Assembly (NCBI GenBank): GCA_046293395.1
Contig: JBKBOU010000003.1
Coordinates: 248,001-312,000 of the forward strand
Direction of reading: 5' to 3'
Length of the DNA stretch: 64,000 nt
DNA from: CAYNRA01 sp046293395
Lineage (GTDB): Bacteria > Bacteroidota > Bacteroidia > Cytophagales > Spirosomataceae
Below are positions 44,321 through 55,200 of this stretch, piece by piece. Positions within the stretch are counted from its first letter, which is position 1. Each line of letters opens with the position of its first letter. Both the position numbers and the translations under genes were made by a program. Below the pieces are notes generated by a model. The model saw nothing but the letters and a program-made list of their open reading frames with translations, ran no database searches and was not told the DNA's origin.

Positions 44321-45520
44321 CTATTTGTCCTTGATAACCAAAACTTCTATTTTTCTTTCCGCATCCCTAATTTCCAGTCCTATTTTTTTTAATTCTTCGT
44401 GGATTTGTCCAGGATTTTCATTGAACCAAGGTAGTTCCAAATCGTATAATTTAGTCAGCTTAGATTCATTTACCACAGGTATGTTAAGCTGACTTTCTAA
44501 AAAACTTGCAAGCGTTTCTATCGATGAATTTTTCATGGAAAGACCACCTCCGCCATAGCTTGTGTATGATTCCATTCCTTTTTGAGACTCTTTGATATCA
44601 ACCTTTTTCCCGTCTATTTCTTTGAGAATTTTAACAGGTCTTATCCTCATATCAATAATTGACGAATACCCAAAATAGCTATCAAGATGTTGTTTCATGA
44701 TATTGAATCTATTTTCAGCAAGTTCTTCTGGAACAATTAGGTCAAAGCAGATGGCATTTTGTCTGTTCCATTCAAATTTTGTTTTGTCTTTCACTTCTAC
44801 ACTCGTTCTTGTATCCGACGGGAATTGATAAGCGATTTCATAGAGCGGTCTAGCAGTAAGATTGGTGGCAATAATTCTTCTTCCTTTATAGGGACTTTCT
44901 TCGCCCACTGGGTCTGCAAATGAAGGATAACCATCTATAAATGGAGTGATTGTAATTTGATAGGTAAAATTCTCATTCCCTGAAAGAGGAATGGATGGGT
45001 CAAAATCGATTACATCTTTCTTTTCTTTTAAGTTTATCTCTTGGTTTTCAAGAACCTTCAGAATAAAACCCTCTGTTATTTCTGATGAAGTTGTTATAGC
45101 TTTAACAACTCCCCATTTATCAATTACAACCGTATGCGGAATAGCTCTGTGTGGAAACTCATTTGCCAACTTTCTTTCTTCGTCAATGACGATAGGAAGT
45201 CTCATTTCCCTTCTATCCAAAAATCTTTTTATTCTTTCTTCGGGGTCATCCGTTAGGGTAATAATCTGTATTTCATTAGCAAACTTAGTTTGAAGCTCTT
45301 CTAGTTGAGGGAATGATTTAATACAGGCTGCACACCAAGTTGCCCAAAAATCAAGAATTACTACCTTGTCTTTAAAATCTGAAAGTTTGGCATTGTTCTT
45401 TTCAAAGTTTAGAATATTTTCAAAAATCAGTTCTGGAGACTTCTTCCCTATTTTGGATTCTTCTTGTGAAAACGCTTTAAAGGAAAAAAGTAAAAGTAAA
45501 ATCCCTATTAGTTGTTTCAT
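44321..45520 (-). CDS. TlpA-like thioredoxin fused to a DUF3738-like domain
   Basis: A 399-residue exported protein. From the ATG at 45520: signal peptide (1-18, ending FKAFSQ), thioredoxin-like TlpA domain (about 22-165) with the redox motif WATWCAAC (Cys63, Cys66) and AIPHTVVID, then a C-terminal region (about 190-399) with SMKNSSIETLASFLESQL, PVVNESKLTKLYDLELPW and EVLVI, the pattern of DUF3738. The frame extends to 45589 but that leader lacks a signal. The first domain would act as a periplasmic thiol reductant; the second domain has no known function. Confidence 0.88.
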   Translation of the reverse strand: MKQLIGILLLLFSFKAFSQEESKIGKKSPELIFENILNFEKNNAKLSDFKDKVVILDFWATWCAACIKSFPQLEELQTKFANEIQIITLTDDPEERIKRFLDRREMRLPIVIDEERKLANEFPHRAIPHTVVIDKWGVVKAITTSSEITEGFILKVLENQEINLKEKKDVIDFDPSIPLSGNENFTYQITITPFIDGYPSFADPVGEESPYKGRRIIATNLTARPLYEIAYQFPSDTRTSVEVKDKTKFEWNRQNAICFDLIVPEELAENRFNIMKQHLDSYFGYSSIIDMRIRPVKILKEIDGKKVDIKESQKGMESYTSYGGGGLSMKNSSIETLASFLESQLNIPVVNESKLTKLYDLELPWFNENPGQIHEELKKIGLEIRDAERKIEVLVIKDK

Positions 45521-46101
45521 TTTGTCTATCGTTTTACTATTGGTTATAAAGATTACAAATACGCCGTCAATCAATCTCCCGCATTTCAAAGCCCATTTAC
45601 TTGTCTATTTGGGAGATAAATGATGAAGCTCGCTTCTGCTCTATGTAAACAAACGAAAGTATCTACTGTTTTATCCATTCAAAAATAAATGTCCGTTTAT
45701 TATGAGAAACTACTTTACTCTATTCTTCCAAAGATGTTTGTGTATGTTCATCAACCTTCCAGAGAAGGCATCGCGTTACACATGAGAATCGTTCATCCTA
45801 TATGGATTTCAGAGGCTTTTCCGAATGCGAGAACAGGCCTATTTTCTATTCTTTCTACACCCAATCCACTATTTTAGTCCGAAAAATCTAAGTATATTCA
45901 TTTCCTTTGGCTGGTCACCGGCTGAACCGCGTTTACTTATGCATAGGTTGTGATAAACTATTTTTTGACTTTATCTTTGCACAAGATGCGCCTAGCTACC
46001 TAGTTCGATTTAGCCCTCAAAACAAATAGCCCGAACCAGGAACTGCATAAGCCCCTAATAATCAATACATTCACTTTTTACATTTTCAAAACAAACTTCG
46101 T
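45521..46101. other. Intergenic region with the ridA promoter
   Basis: 581 bases. The 45521-45940 part has no gene I can support; a 62-codon frame at 45689-45877 and a short frame on the other strand are both unconvincing. The 45948-46101 part contains the ridA promoter and about 115 bases of leader. Confidence 0.6.
45948..45979 (+). promoter_or_regulatory. Bacteroidota-type promoter for ridA
   Basis: TTG (45948-45950), 21-bp spacer, then TATCTTTG (45972-45979), an exact TAnnTTTG with the same spacing as the promoter at 31229. The leader to the ATG at 46102 would be about 115 bases, unusually long here. Confidence 0.6.
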
Positions 46102-46578
46102 ATGAATCCTAAAACACCCATGGAGCGCCTTGCGGAGCTTCACTTAGTTCTCCCCAAAGCACCGGAGCCAGGCGGCGTATATGCGCCTTGCTTGGTTGTA
46201 GAAAACCTTGTTTATGTTTCCGGACATCTTCCTTTTTATCCGGATGGAACCTATCCGATTGGGCATGTAGGTAAAAACGGCCACAGCAAGGAAGAAGCTA
46301 AACAAGCAGCACACCAAGTAGGTCAAAATATCTTGGCTACACTGCTACACCACTTAGGTAGCCTCGATAAAATTGAACGTGTCGTAAAGGTTTTGGGTAT
46401 GATTCATTCGACGAGTGACTTCAAAGAACATGCCTTTGTAATCAATGGATGTACCGAACTTTTTGTGGCACTTTGGGGAGAAAACGGGCTTGGTGCGCGA
46501 AGTTCTGTAGGCATGAGCTCCCTTCCAAAAGGAGTTCCTGTAGAGATTGAAGCCGTGTTTTTACTCCGGAGAGAATAA
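46102..46578 (+). CDS. ridA: RidA-family enamine/imine deaminase
   Basis: A 158-residue protein of the RidA/YjgF/UK114 superfamily. It reads YAPCLVVENLVYVSGHLPFYPDG at the N-terminus and GARSSVGMSSLPKGVPVEIEA near the end, with the Arg (ARSS) equivalent to the substrate-binding Arg105 of RidA. The protein is longer than classical RidA (about 128) and resembles the RidA subfamily with a GHVG insertion (COG0251-like proteins sometimes annotated as L-PSP endoribonuclease). Typical role is hydrolysis of reactive enamines; not proved for this subgroup. It has its own promoter and terminator. Confidence 0.88.
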   Translation: MNPKTPMERLAELHLVLPKAPEPGGVYAPCLVVENLVYVSGHLPFYPDGTYPIGHVGKNGHSKEEAKQAAHQVGQNILATLLHHLGSLDKIERVVKVLGMIHSTSDFKEHAFVINGCTELFVALWGENGLGARSSVGMSSLPKGVPVEIEAVFLLRRE

Positions 46579-46632
46579 ATGGCAAATATCGCCACATCCG
46601 CGTAGCGAACAAATACATATTGGAATAAACCC

Positions 46633-46662
46633 AAAAAGAGGTAGTCTAGGCTACCTCTTTTT
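46633..46662. terminator. Intrinsic terminator after ridA
   Basis: Perfect 12-bp arms aaaaagaggtag/ctacctcttttt (46633-46644, 46651-46662), 6-bp loop, T run. The remaining 46663-46886 contains the leader of the SusC gene and nothing else I can name. Confidence 0.92.
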
Positions 46663-46886
46663 TGCGCTAATACAGTCATACTTATACGCTAAAACAGAGA
46701 AGAAACGACATTTTCATCTACTTGTAAATATATTGTACGAGACTTTTTCAACTAATCAAAAACTGAATACCAGATTTCATGGGTAAAAAAGGGGTATTTA
46801 CCCAAAACATGACGGCTGTCATATTTTAGACAAGACTTACGTCCAAGATTTGTTTCTTTTAAATTTTAATCAAAACTTTATTTCGT

Positions 46887-47011
46887 ATGAAAAGAGAACT
46901 ACTTCTTTCCATGCTCTTCACCTGTATGGTGTGGGTATCGTATGCCCAATCAAAGGTGACGGGTAAGGTGACTTCTGCCGAAGATGGCTCTGGAATCCCT
47001 GGAGCGTCTGT
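46887..47011 (+). repeat. SusC 5' end, near-identical to 52086-52210 (first copy)
   Basis: The first 125 coding bases differ from those of the second SusC gene at only three positions, all synonymous. Downstream of 47011 the nucleotide identity falls sharply although the protein stays similar. The 5' leader also shares aagatttgttt. Confidence 0.95.
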
Positions 47012-50000
47012 TCAAATCAAAGGAACAACCAAAGGCACGCAAACAGATATGGAGGGGAACTACGCCATTGACGTAGCATCCAATCAAACATTGGTGTTCA
47101 GCTTTGTAGGGATGAATGCACAAGAAATCTTGGTTGGTAACAAGAACGTTATCAATGTCGTATTGGCAACAGACCCACGCACACTTTCTGAGGTAGTTGT
47201 TACTGCTTTGGGTCGTGTGAAAGAGGAGAAGGCCGTAGGTACTGCCATGCAAACCGTGAAATCGGATAAGTTAACGTTCGCCAAAGAAACCAATGTGGCG
47301 AGTGCATTATCCGGTAAAATTGCGGGTGTAAAGCTACAAGGAGCGCCTTCTACTTCGTTCAGAGAGCCCAATTTGTTAATCCGTGGGGCAACGGGACTTT
47401 CCATCTATGCTTCTCCATTGTATGTATTGGATGGTACGCCTGTAGATTTAAGTGCCGTAAACATGGATAACATCGAGTCTATTTCTGTCTTGAAGGGAGC
47501 TGCCGCAACAGCTATTTATGGGCAGCGGGCTGCGGATGGCGTGATTGTACTGAATAGTAAAAAATCGAAAAAAGGTCGGATGCAAGTTGATATTAACTCA
47601 GCAACGACATTTTCGAGCGTCTATAACTTACCTCCGTATCAAAACGAGTATGCAGGTGGTTATTCACAAGATTGGACAACATTTGAGTTCAATCCATCTA
47701 TTCACCCAGCAGATTGGGCGTCTTTCAATGGTCAGAAAATGCTAGAATATTATGCAGACGAATCTTGGGGGCCTAAAATGGATGGCACACCGTATCGTCC
47801 ATATTATTCTTGGTTCACTTCACACCCTGGTTTTGGCGAAGAAGTTCCTTTGAATGCGCAGCCAAATAACGTGAAAAACTTCTACCAAACAGGCGTTGAC
47901 TTGAATAATAACGTGACTATTGGCGGTGGTTCAGACAATGCGACATACCGTTTGTCCTATACGAATATTGACCGGACATTACCTATCCCGAATACGCAAC
48001 TAAAGCGTAACTTCATTACCTTAAATACGACGTTCAATCTTTCTAAAAAACTAACAGCTGGTGCAAATATCAACTACTTAGTCGAAGCACAACGCGGTCG
48101 CCCATTGGAAGGATACGGACAAGGATTAGCAGGTTCATTCAACCAATGGTTCCAACGACAAATCGATATGGACATCCTCCGCGATTACAAAAATCCGGAC
48201 GGTACATTCAATTCTTGGAATATCAACGGGCCAGAAAACACACGTCCACTTTATTGGGATAATCCATTTTACGATGTTTTCGAAAACGTATATAATGCAA
48301 CACGCGATAGAATATACGGAGATATTAACTTGAAATACCAAGTCAATGAAAAGGTGTCTGTTCAAGGTTGGGTGCGTAATAACAGCCGTTACGTGAACGA
48401 TAATTTCCGGATTACAACAGGTGGATTGAACCAAGATGGATTTTTTACCTCAGACGACCGTTTCACAGAATGGAACTATGAATTTTTGGTTGACTACCGC
48501 GAACGAGTGGGTGATTTAACCATTGACCTCTCAGCCGGTGGCAACTTAAGAAACGAGGAACGTTTGTTTACAGCAATGAGTACGAATGGTGGATTATCTA
48601 TCCCGAATTTCTACAACATTTCTGCTTCTAAAGACCGTCCTGCGGTGAATTACCGGACAACCCAGCGCCAAGTTCGCTCTGTATATGGGTTAGCATCTTT
48701 TGGGTATAAAGGGTTCTTGTACTTAGACGCAACCGTCCGGAACGATTGGTCATCTACATTGCCAATTACAGCTAATTCCTATCTGTATCCTTCTGTTGCA
48801 ACGAGCTTTGTATTCTCTGAGTTCATGAAAAACCAACCGATTCTTTCATTTGGTAAAATCAAAGCATCGTGGGCAACGGTAGGTAGTGATACCAATCCAT
48901 ACCAGATTTACCCTGTTTACTCGGCAAGTGCTGCGGGTAGCTTACCTATCATGAGCTTACCTTCGCAATTACCCAATGTAAATCTGAAACCTACCCTTTC
49001 GAAATCATACGATTTAGGAACAGAAATTAAATTCTTGAAAGATAGAATTGGTTTTGATTTTACGTACTACAATCGTGAAAATATCAACCAGATTCTTCCG
49101 TTGTCTGTCCCTTCTACAAGTGGCTATAATACCGCTCTTGTGAATGCAGGAAATATCACCAACTACGGCTTAGAATTGGCTGCAACCTTCATTCCTGTAA
49201 GAAAGAAAAACTTTGAATGGGAAATGAACTTCAATGTTGCGCGTGCTAGAACCATTGTGAAAGAACTTGCTGAGGGACTCACCAATTACCAACTTCCGAC
49301 TTTTGCAGCTTATGGAATTGGCACCAATGTATCTGGTTCTTCGACGGCGTTTGGCCCGACAGTCAATGCGCGTGTCGGTGAAGCATTTGGTTTATTGGTT
49401 GGCCGTGGATTCCGTCGTTTCCAAGCAGTTGATGCACAAGGAAATCCGGTGGATAATGCAAACAACGGCCGTCCTATTGTCAATGCAAATGGTACGTTTG
49501 CCTTTGATGACAACCAAGTTTTGGGGTCTATCCTTCCGGACTTCACGGGTGGTTTTGTAAATACTTTGAAATACAAAAACCTCGTGGCTAACTTCAATAT
49601 TGATTTCCAAAAAGGAGGAAAAGTATATTCTGTTTCTCGGATGTTCAATGCGTATTCTGGTTTGGGTATCGAGACAGTCGGGCTCAACGAAAACGGTGTA
49701 CAACAACGTGATCCAGTATCTGACGGTGGTGGACTAAAGGCTGATGGTGTACTTGTAGATGGTTCAGAAAATACGAAATTCATTGATGCTTCTGCCTATT
49801 GGAAGTCACTCTTCCGTCTGCACGAACGTTGGTTGTATGACGCCTCGTATGCAAAGCTTCGTGAGGTTAGCTTGGGCTATCAAGTACCTACCTCTGTATT
49901 TGAGAACCGTTTACCGATTCGTTCACTCTATGTTGGTGCTGTTGGCCGCAATGTTTTCATCTTGAGACAACCAGTAAAAGGGCTAGATCCATCTGAATTG

Positions 50001-50075
50001 GAGAGTGTATGGTCTGAAGGTGGGCAGCTTCCTGCCGCACGTTCATGGGGCTTTAACATCAAACTAGGTATCTAA
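46887..50075 (+). CDS. SusC/RagA-family TonB-linked outer membrane receptor (locus A)
   Basis: A 1062-residue SusC homologue: signal peptide (1-20, ending SYAQ), carboxypeptidase-regulatory-like domain (21-105, GIPGASVQIKGTTKGTQTD), TonB-box-like LSEVVVTALGRVKEEKAVG, plug domain with LLIRGATG, LYVLDGTPVD and VLKGAAATAIYG, then the beta-barrel, ending with WGFNIKLGI. It imports a nutrient oligomer bound by its SusD partner; the substrate is unknown since no glycoside hydrolase or peptidase is adjacent. The SusD gene follows 23 bp later. Its first 125 bases are nearly identical to the second SusC gene. Confidence 0.96.
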   Translation: MKRELLLSMLFTCMVWVSYAQSKVTGKVTSAEDGSGIPGASVQIKGTTKGTQTDMEGNYAIDVASNQTLVFSFVGMNAQEILVGNKNVINVVLATDPRTLSEVVVTALGRVKEEKAVGTAMQTVKSDKLTFAKETNVASALSGKIAGVKLQGAPSTSFREPNLLIRGATGLSIYASPLYVLDGTPVDLSAVNMDNIESISVLKGAAATAIYGQRAADGVIVLNSKKSKKGRMQVDINSATTFSSVYNLPPYQNEYAGGYSQDWTTFEFNPSIHPADWASFNGQKMLEYYADESWGPKMDGTPYRPYYSWFTSHPGFGEEVPLNAQPNNVKNFYQTGVDLNNNVTIGGGSDNATYRLSYTNIDRTLPIPNTQLKRNFITLNTTFNLSKKLTAGANINYLVEAQRGRPLEGYGQGLAGSFNQWFQRQIDMDILRDYKNPDGTFNSWNINGPENTRPLYWDNPFYDVFENVYNATRDRIYGDINLKYQVNEKVSVQGWVRNNSRYVNDNFRITTGGLNQDGFFTSDDRFTEWNYEFLVDYRERVGDLTIDLSAGGNLRNEERLFTAMSTNGGLSIPNFYNISASKDRPAVNYRTTQRQVRSVYGLASFGYKGFLYLDATVRNDWSSTLPITANSYLYPSVATSFVFSEFMKNQPILSFGKIKASWATVGSDTNPYQIYPVYSASAAGSLPIMSLPSQLPNVNLKPTLSKSYDLGTEIKFLKDRIGFDFTYYNRENINQILPLSVPSTSGYNTALVNAGNITNYGLELAATFIPVRKKNFEWEMNFNVARARTIVKELAEGLTNYQLPTFAAYGIGTNVSGSSTAFGPTVNARVGEAFGLLVGRGFRRFQAVDAQGNPVDNANNGRPIVNANGTFAFDDNQVLGSILPDFTGGFVNTLKYKNLVANFNIDFQKGGKVYSVSRMFNAYSGLGIETVGLNENGVQQRDPVSDGGGLKADGVLVDGSENTKFIDASAYWKSLFRLHERWLYDASYAKLREVSLGYQVPTSVFENRLPIRSLYVGAVGRNVFILRQPVKGLDPSELESVWSEGGQLPAARSWGFNIKLGI

Positions 50076-50098
50076 TCACGCTTAATTATTTGCATGCA

Positions 50099-51529
50099 AT
50101 GAAACATATTAAATTTTTATATTCAGCAGCTGTTTCTGTCTTTCTATTGACAGCCTGTGACCCCTCTGATTTCGGGGATATGAATGTCGATCCAAACAAT
50201 CCGTCGAAGCCCATCGCTTCTTCTCTCTTGACGCGCTCAGAGCGTTCAATCGCAGATCTTATCACAGCTGAACAAGGTTCTTTGTACAGCCAACAGATTG
50301 CGAATAAGCAATATACATCAGCAGATAGATACGAGACAATTCAATGGAGTTTCAATACTATTTATGCTGGCCCGTTGGTCAATCTTCAAAAAATCATTGA
50401 TCTAAATACAGACCCAGCTACGAAGGGAGATGTAGCCGCTTATGGTTCCAATAATAACCAAATTGCTGTTGCGCGTATCTTAAAAGCCTATTATTTCTGG
50501 CACATGACAGACCGCTGGGGGGATATTCCGTACTCGCAGGCTCTCAAAGGAAATGAGAATTTCAGACCCGCATACGATACACAAGAGTTTATCTACAAAG
50601 ATATGCTCAAAGAACTCAAAGAAGCACAAGCTCAGATTGATGGAGGTGCCTCTGTAAGTGGAGACCATCTTCTAAAGGGAAACATGACCAAGTGGAAAAA
50701 ATTTGCTAATTCCATGCGTTTACTCATGGCACTTCGTATGTCAAAAGTAGATCCTACACTTGCTAAAACAGAGTTTAATGCCGCCTTAGCAGATGGCGTT
50801 ATCACATCGAATGCAGATAATGTAGTCTATCAATTCTTGGCAGAAGAAGACAACGACAACCTTTGGGAGGATAGATTTCAGACACGTTTGGACTGGACAG
50901 TTTCGGAGAAGATGATAAATACGTTGAAAGAACTCAAAGACCCACGTGTCGCTACATTTGCTGACAAAGCCCTGTTGAAACAAGATTACTTTGGTATGCC
51001 TTATGGTTTATCTGAAGCCGTTGCAGGTAGTGTAGCCAATGGAGATGTTTCTTTCTTGGGTATCAATATGCGTCGTCAGACAAGCCCAGGTTTTGTACTT
51101 ACGGCTTCACAAGTCAATTTAGCCATTGCAGAAGCCATCACATTGGGTTGGACAACCGGAAACGCGGAGCAGTTCTACAATGCAGGTGTTACCGCTGGAT
51201 TAGACCAATACGGGTACGGCGACCAAGCAGCTAGCTACTTACAAAATGAAGGCGTAAAATTTGTGTCTTCCAATGCTATCAAGCAAATCGCAACACAACG
51301 TTGGATTACCCTGTTCTCATACGGTTATGAAGCATGGGCGGAGTGGAGAAGAACAGGTTTGCCTGAATTAACACCTCCACCGGCTAATTTCAATCCGGGT
51401 GGACAAATCCCGAGAAGACAAGGATATGTTGTTACAGAACGTGACCTAAACGGCGAAAATTACAATGCCGCTGTTCTACGTATCGGTGGGAAAGACGACT
51501 TAAATGGTCGTGTGTGGTGGGATAAATAA
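50099..51529 (+). CDS. SusD/RagB-family nutrient-binding lipoprotein (locus A)
   Basis: A 476-residue partner of the preceding SusC. From the ATG at 50099 it has a lipoprotein signal (VSVFLLTAC, Cys about 19), then DPSDFGDMNVDPNNPS, the typical start of the SusD-like_2 group, TPR-like helices including HMTDRWGDIPYSQALKG, and the C-terminal ITLFSYGYEAWAEWRRTGLPEL block. A TTG three codons upstream is also in frame. It sits on the outer membrane as a lid over the SusC barrel. The terminator at 51560 closes the unit. Confidence 0.95.
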   Translation: MKHIKFLYSAAVSVFLLTACDPSDFGDMNVDPNNPSKPIASSLLTRSERSIADLITAEQGSLYSQQIANKQYTSADRYETIQWSFNTIYAGPLVNLQKIIDLNTDPATKGDVAAYGSNNNQIAVARILKAYYFWHMTDRWGDIPYSQALKGNENFRPAYDTQEFIYKDMLKELKEAQAQIDGGASVSGDHLLKGNMTKWKKFANSMRLLMALRMSKVDPTLAKTEFNAALADGVITSNADNVVYQFLAEEDNDNLWEDRFQTRLDWTVSEKMINTLKELKDPRVATFADKALLKQDYFGMPYGLSEAVAGSVANGDVSFLGINMRRQTSPGFVLTASQVNLAIAEAITLGWTTGNAEQFYNAGVTAGLDQYGYGDQAASYLQNEGVKFVSSNAIKQIATQRWITLFSYGYEAWAEWRRTGLPELTPPPANFNPGGQIPRRQGYVVTERDLNGENYNAAVLRIGGKDDLNGRVWWDK

Positions 51530-51559
51530 AAATCCGCCATTCGATAACTATTTTAAAAA

Positions 51560-51599
51560 TAGGCGAGTATTCCGTTCTGGGGTACTCGCCTACTTTTTT
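51560..51599 (+). terminator. Intrinsic terminator after SusCD locus A
   Basis: Perfect 10-bp arms taggcgagta/tactcgccta (51560-51569, 51583-51592), followed by a T run at 51594-51599. From 51600 to 52085 there is AT-rich spacer with one possible decayed frame (51828-51962). Confidence 0.92.
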
Positions 51600-51827
51600 G
51601 TATGATTCGGTATATTTTGAAAAACCATTATTTACGTTTATCAAATCTTCCTACAAAAACGCATTACTTCAAACGAGTACCCGATGACGTATAAGCTCAA
51701 ATTCACTTGCACAAACTCAAAAAAGGCACTACAGGGTTCTCAATGAGCATTAAGCAAATACGAAAATTACTGTCAAGCGAATAAATAAGTACATATAAAA
51801 GATAAAATACAAGAAGAAACTACTTAA

Positions 51828-51962
51828 AAAAGAGAAGGATTCAGGGTTGATTATTCATTGAAAAAGGTAGGAAAAAGAGGTGTAAAATTTCATTATTCCA
51901 AGATGCGTAACAAGTTTGAACAAATGGGAAATGAGCGTACATTCTACTTTAAAAAAGACTAA
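51828..51962 (+). other. Protein-like open frame without a start codon
   Basis: After a TAA at 51825-51827 an open frame of 44 residues reads GFRVDYSLKKVGKRGVKF, HYSKMRNKFEQMGNE and RTFYFKKD to a TAA at 51960-51962. It has no ATG at the start, only an internal TTG. It may be the tail of a lost gene or chance in AT-rich DNA; I name no family. Confidence 0.25.
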
Positions 51963-52085
51963 TAGCCAAATTTTATAGTTAAAAAGGGCAAATTTGCAAA
52001 AAAAGAAAAAAAATCATTGCTTTAGAATAAATAATTTTCAAGATTTGTTTTTTGAATTTTAAACCTAAACTAAACTTTTTTTCGC

Positions 52086-52210
52086 ATGAAAAGAGAATTA
52101 CTTCTTTCCATGCTCTTCACCTGTATGGTGTGGGTATCGTATGCCCAATCAAAGGTGACGGGCAAGGTGACTTCTGCCGAAGATGGCTCAGGAATCCCTG
52201 GAGCGTCTGT
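52086..52210 (+). repeat. SusC 5' end, near-identical to 46887-47011 (second copy)
   Basis: Same orientation; 3 synonymous differences in 125 bases. Together with the first copy this suggests a gene-conversion tract or recent copying of the leader region. Confidence 0.95.
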
Positions 52211-55200
52211 CCAAGTCAAGGGTACTGCAAAAGGTACACAAACGGACGTTGAGGGAAACTACTCCATCGAGGTAGCCTCCAACCAATCTCTCGTATTTAG
52301 CTTCGTTGGTATGGAATCACAAGAGGTACCTGTTGGTAACAAAAATGTTATCAATGTCGTATTATCTTCTGATTCTCGCACACTTTCTGAAGTTGTTGTA
52401 ACAGCACAAGGTATTGTAAGAGAAAAGAAAGCACTTGGTTATGCGGTAACAACCGTTGATAACAAGCTGATTGCCAACCGTCCGGAGGCTGACGTAAGCC
52501 GTATCCTTCAAGGAAAAGCACCAGGGGTAAACATTACTTCTACAGGTGGTATTTCTGGTTCAGGTACAAACATCGTTATCCGTGGATATTCGTCTGCAAC
52601 GGGTTCTAACCAACCCTTATTCGTTGTAGATGGCGTTCCTTTTAACTCAAACACAAACGCACAAACGAGCTTCACACAAGGTGGACAGACAACATCAAGC
52701 CGTATGTTGGACTTAGATCCAAACAACATTGAGAGCGTTTCTGTATTGAAAGGTCTTTCTGCAACTGTTCTTTACGGTGATCAAGGTCGTAACGGGGTTA
52801 TCCTAATCACAACAAAAAGTGGTGGTGGAAAAAGAAAGAATGCAGAGGTGAATCTAAGCCAATCGTATTTCCAAAATACAATCGCTTCACTTCCTGACTA
52901 TCAAAACAATTACGGGGGTGGTTTCCAACAATTAACGCCTGTATCTTGGTTCTTCAGTAACTGGGGAGCGAACTTCAACGAAGTAACAACGGTAAAACAC
53001 CCCATCGGTTTGTCTTCAAGAGCGTCTATCAGAGATGCCTTCCCTGAGTACGCGAAAGATCCTTCTCAGCCTTGGGGTTCAGGTAGTGCTGCACAAATCG
53101 CGAACGTAGTGGATATTCCAAACATTGCATATCCTACAATCGGAGAATCCTTCTTCCGGAAAGGAAATGTCTATAATACATCACTTCAAATTACAGGTTC
53201 GAGCGACCGTTCTGGCTACAATGCGAGCTTCGGGTACCAAAACGAAGAAGGTTTTACACCAGGCAATACCCTAGAAAAACTTAATTTTGGCTTAGGCTTG
53301 AACTCGTCAATTACGAAAAAACTAAGCATCCGTTCTTCTTTCATGTATGCAACAACAGATATGGAAACCCCTCCTTTGAACGCTGGTTTCGGTTCAAACT
53401 CTGACGGCGGTATTCCATCTGTATTTGCCAACGTCATGTACACACCTCGTAACGTGGACTTAGGAGTATGGCCGTATGAAAATCCAGTGGATAGAAGCTC
53501 AGTTTACTATCGTGGTGGGAATGACATTACAAACCCAATCTGGATTACGAAGTATTACTCGAATACAAGCCGCGTAGGTCGTTTCTTCAATTCAACTTCA
53601 CTAAACTACGACATCAGCAATGACTTGTCTATTTCTTACCGTCTCGGTTTAGATACTTATACTGAAACACAAGAAACTAAATTGAATAAAGGGGGTACAG
53701 GTTCAAACGTAAACGTTGTGAATGGTATGTACAAAAGTACGGCTATCCAAAATACAATCGTGAACCAAGACGTAACCTTGAACTACAACAAGAAATTGAA
53801 TGACGACTTGAACCTTACTTTATTGGTAGGTGGTAACAGTCGTTATGATTCGTATGAGCAATTCGGTTTAGCAAGTACTGGCCAATTGGCATTTGGATTA
53901 TTCAATCACGCAAACTTTGCTTCTACTTCATCACGTGATCCGTTCTCTGGCAATAGAATCAACTACATAGAGGCGCAAAGACGTATGGGAGTGTATGGTA
54001 ATGCCGTTGTTGATTACAAAGATTACTTATTCTTAAATGTGTCTGCACGTAACGACTGGACGTCAACAGTAGAAGCAGAAAATCGCCGTATCTTGTATCC
54101 AGGTGCGAGTATCTCGTTCATCCCAACAAGTGCCTTTGACATCCAATCAAGCACATTGAACAACTTGAAATTACGTTTCGGTGTCGGTTCATCAGCAGGT
54201 TTCCCTTCTCCATACAATACACGTAACATTTTGGGTCAAAATACACGTGCTTTTGCTAACGGAGCAGGTTCTATCTTCTCTTCACAAACGATTTCAAATG
54301 CATTGGGTAATCCAAACTTGAAACCAGAACTTCACCAAGAAGTTGAGTTCGGGGTAGAGTCAAGCATGTTCAACAATCGTCTTACGTATGACCTTTCTAT
54401 CTACGAAAAAAATACAAAAGATTTGATTACAAACGCGCCAATTGACCCTGCAACTGGATTTACAACCAGCTTTATCAATATCGGTCGTATCCGTACACGT
54501 GGTCTTGAGCTATCTGTAACGGGAACACCAGTGCGCACAGCTTCGGGCTTTACATGGGAAGTAACAGGTAACTACGGAAACTACCGTTCAATCGTGATGG
54601 AACTAGGTGGTGGTCTTGAGCAAGTTGTCGTTGCAGGTTTCACTAACCTTGGTAACTTCGCTATCCCAGGGCAGCCATTCAACATCATCAAAGGTTCTGG
54701 AATTGCTAGAAATGAAAACGGAGAGAAAATCGTATTACCAAACGGTCAATATAAAGCAACATCTGAGTTAGCCATTTTAGGAGATCCTAACCCAGCGTTT
54801 ACTTCTTCGTTAATCAATACTTTCTCGTACAAAGGTTTCACACTATCTTTCATGTGGGAGTATCGCCACAAAGGGGTAATTCTTTCAAACACCGTGAAAG
54901 GCGTATTGGCGCGTGGTCTTTCAACAGATACCGACCAATTAGACCGTGCTCTTACTTTGATTCTTCCTGGTGTACAAGAAGATGGTCGTAAGAATGACGT
55001 TCAAGTAACAGCTTCAAACTACTTCTTTGATAACTATTTCTTCACAGACGAAGCAGTTACGTTTGATGGTAGTACAGCTCGTTTGAGAGAAGCATCTTTC
55101 AGCTATGCATTGCCTAGCAAATTAATTTCTAAGACACCTTTCAAGAAAGCATCGTTGACATTCACTGGATCGAACCTTTGGTTCAGAGCACTGAACATGC

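Noticed and set aside
45689..45877. 62-codon frame in the ridA upstream region
   Set aside because: No ribosome-binding site, family resemblance or conserved composition; a short frame on the other strand is equally open.
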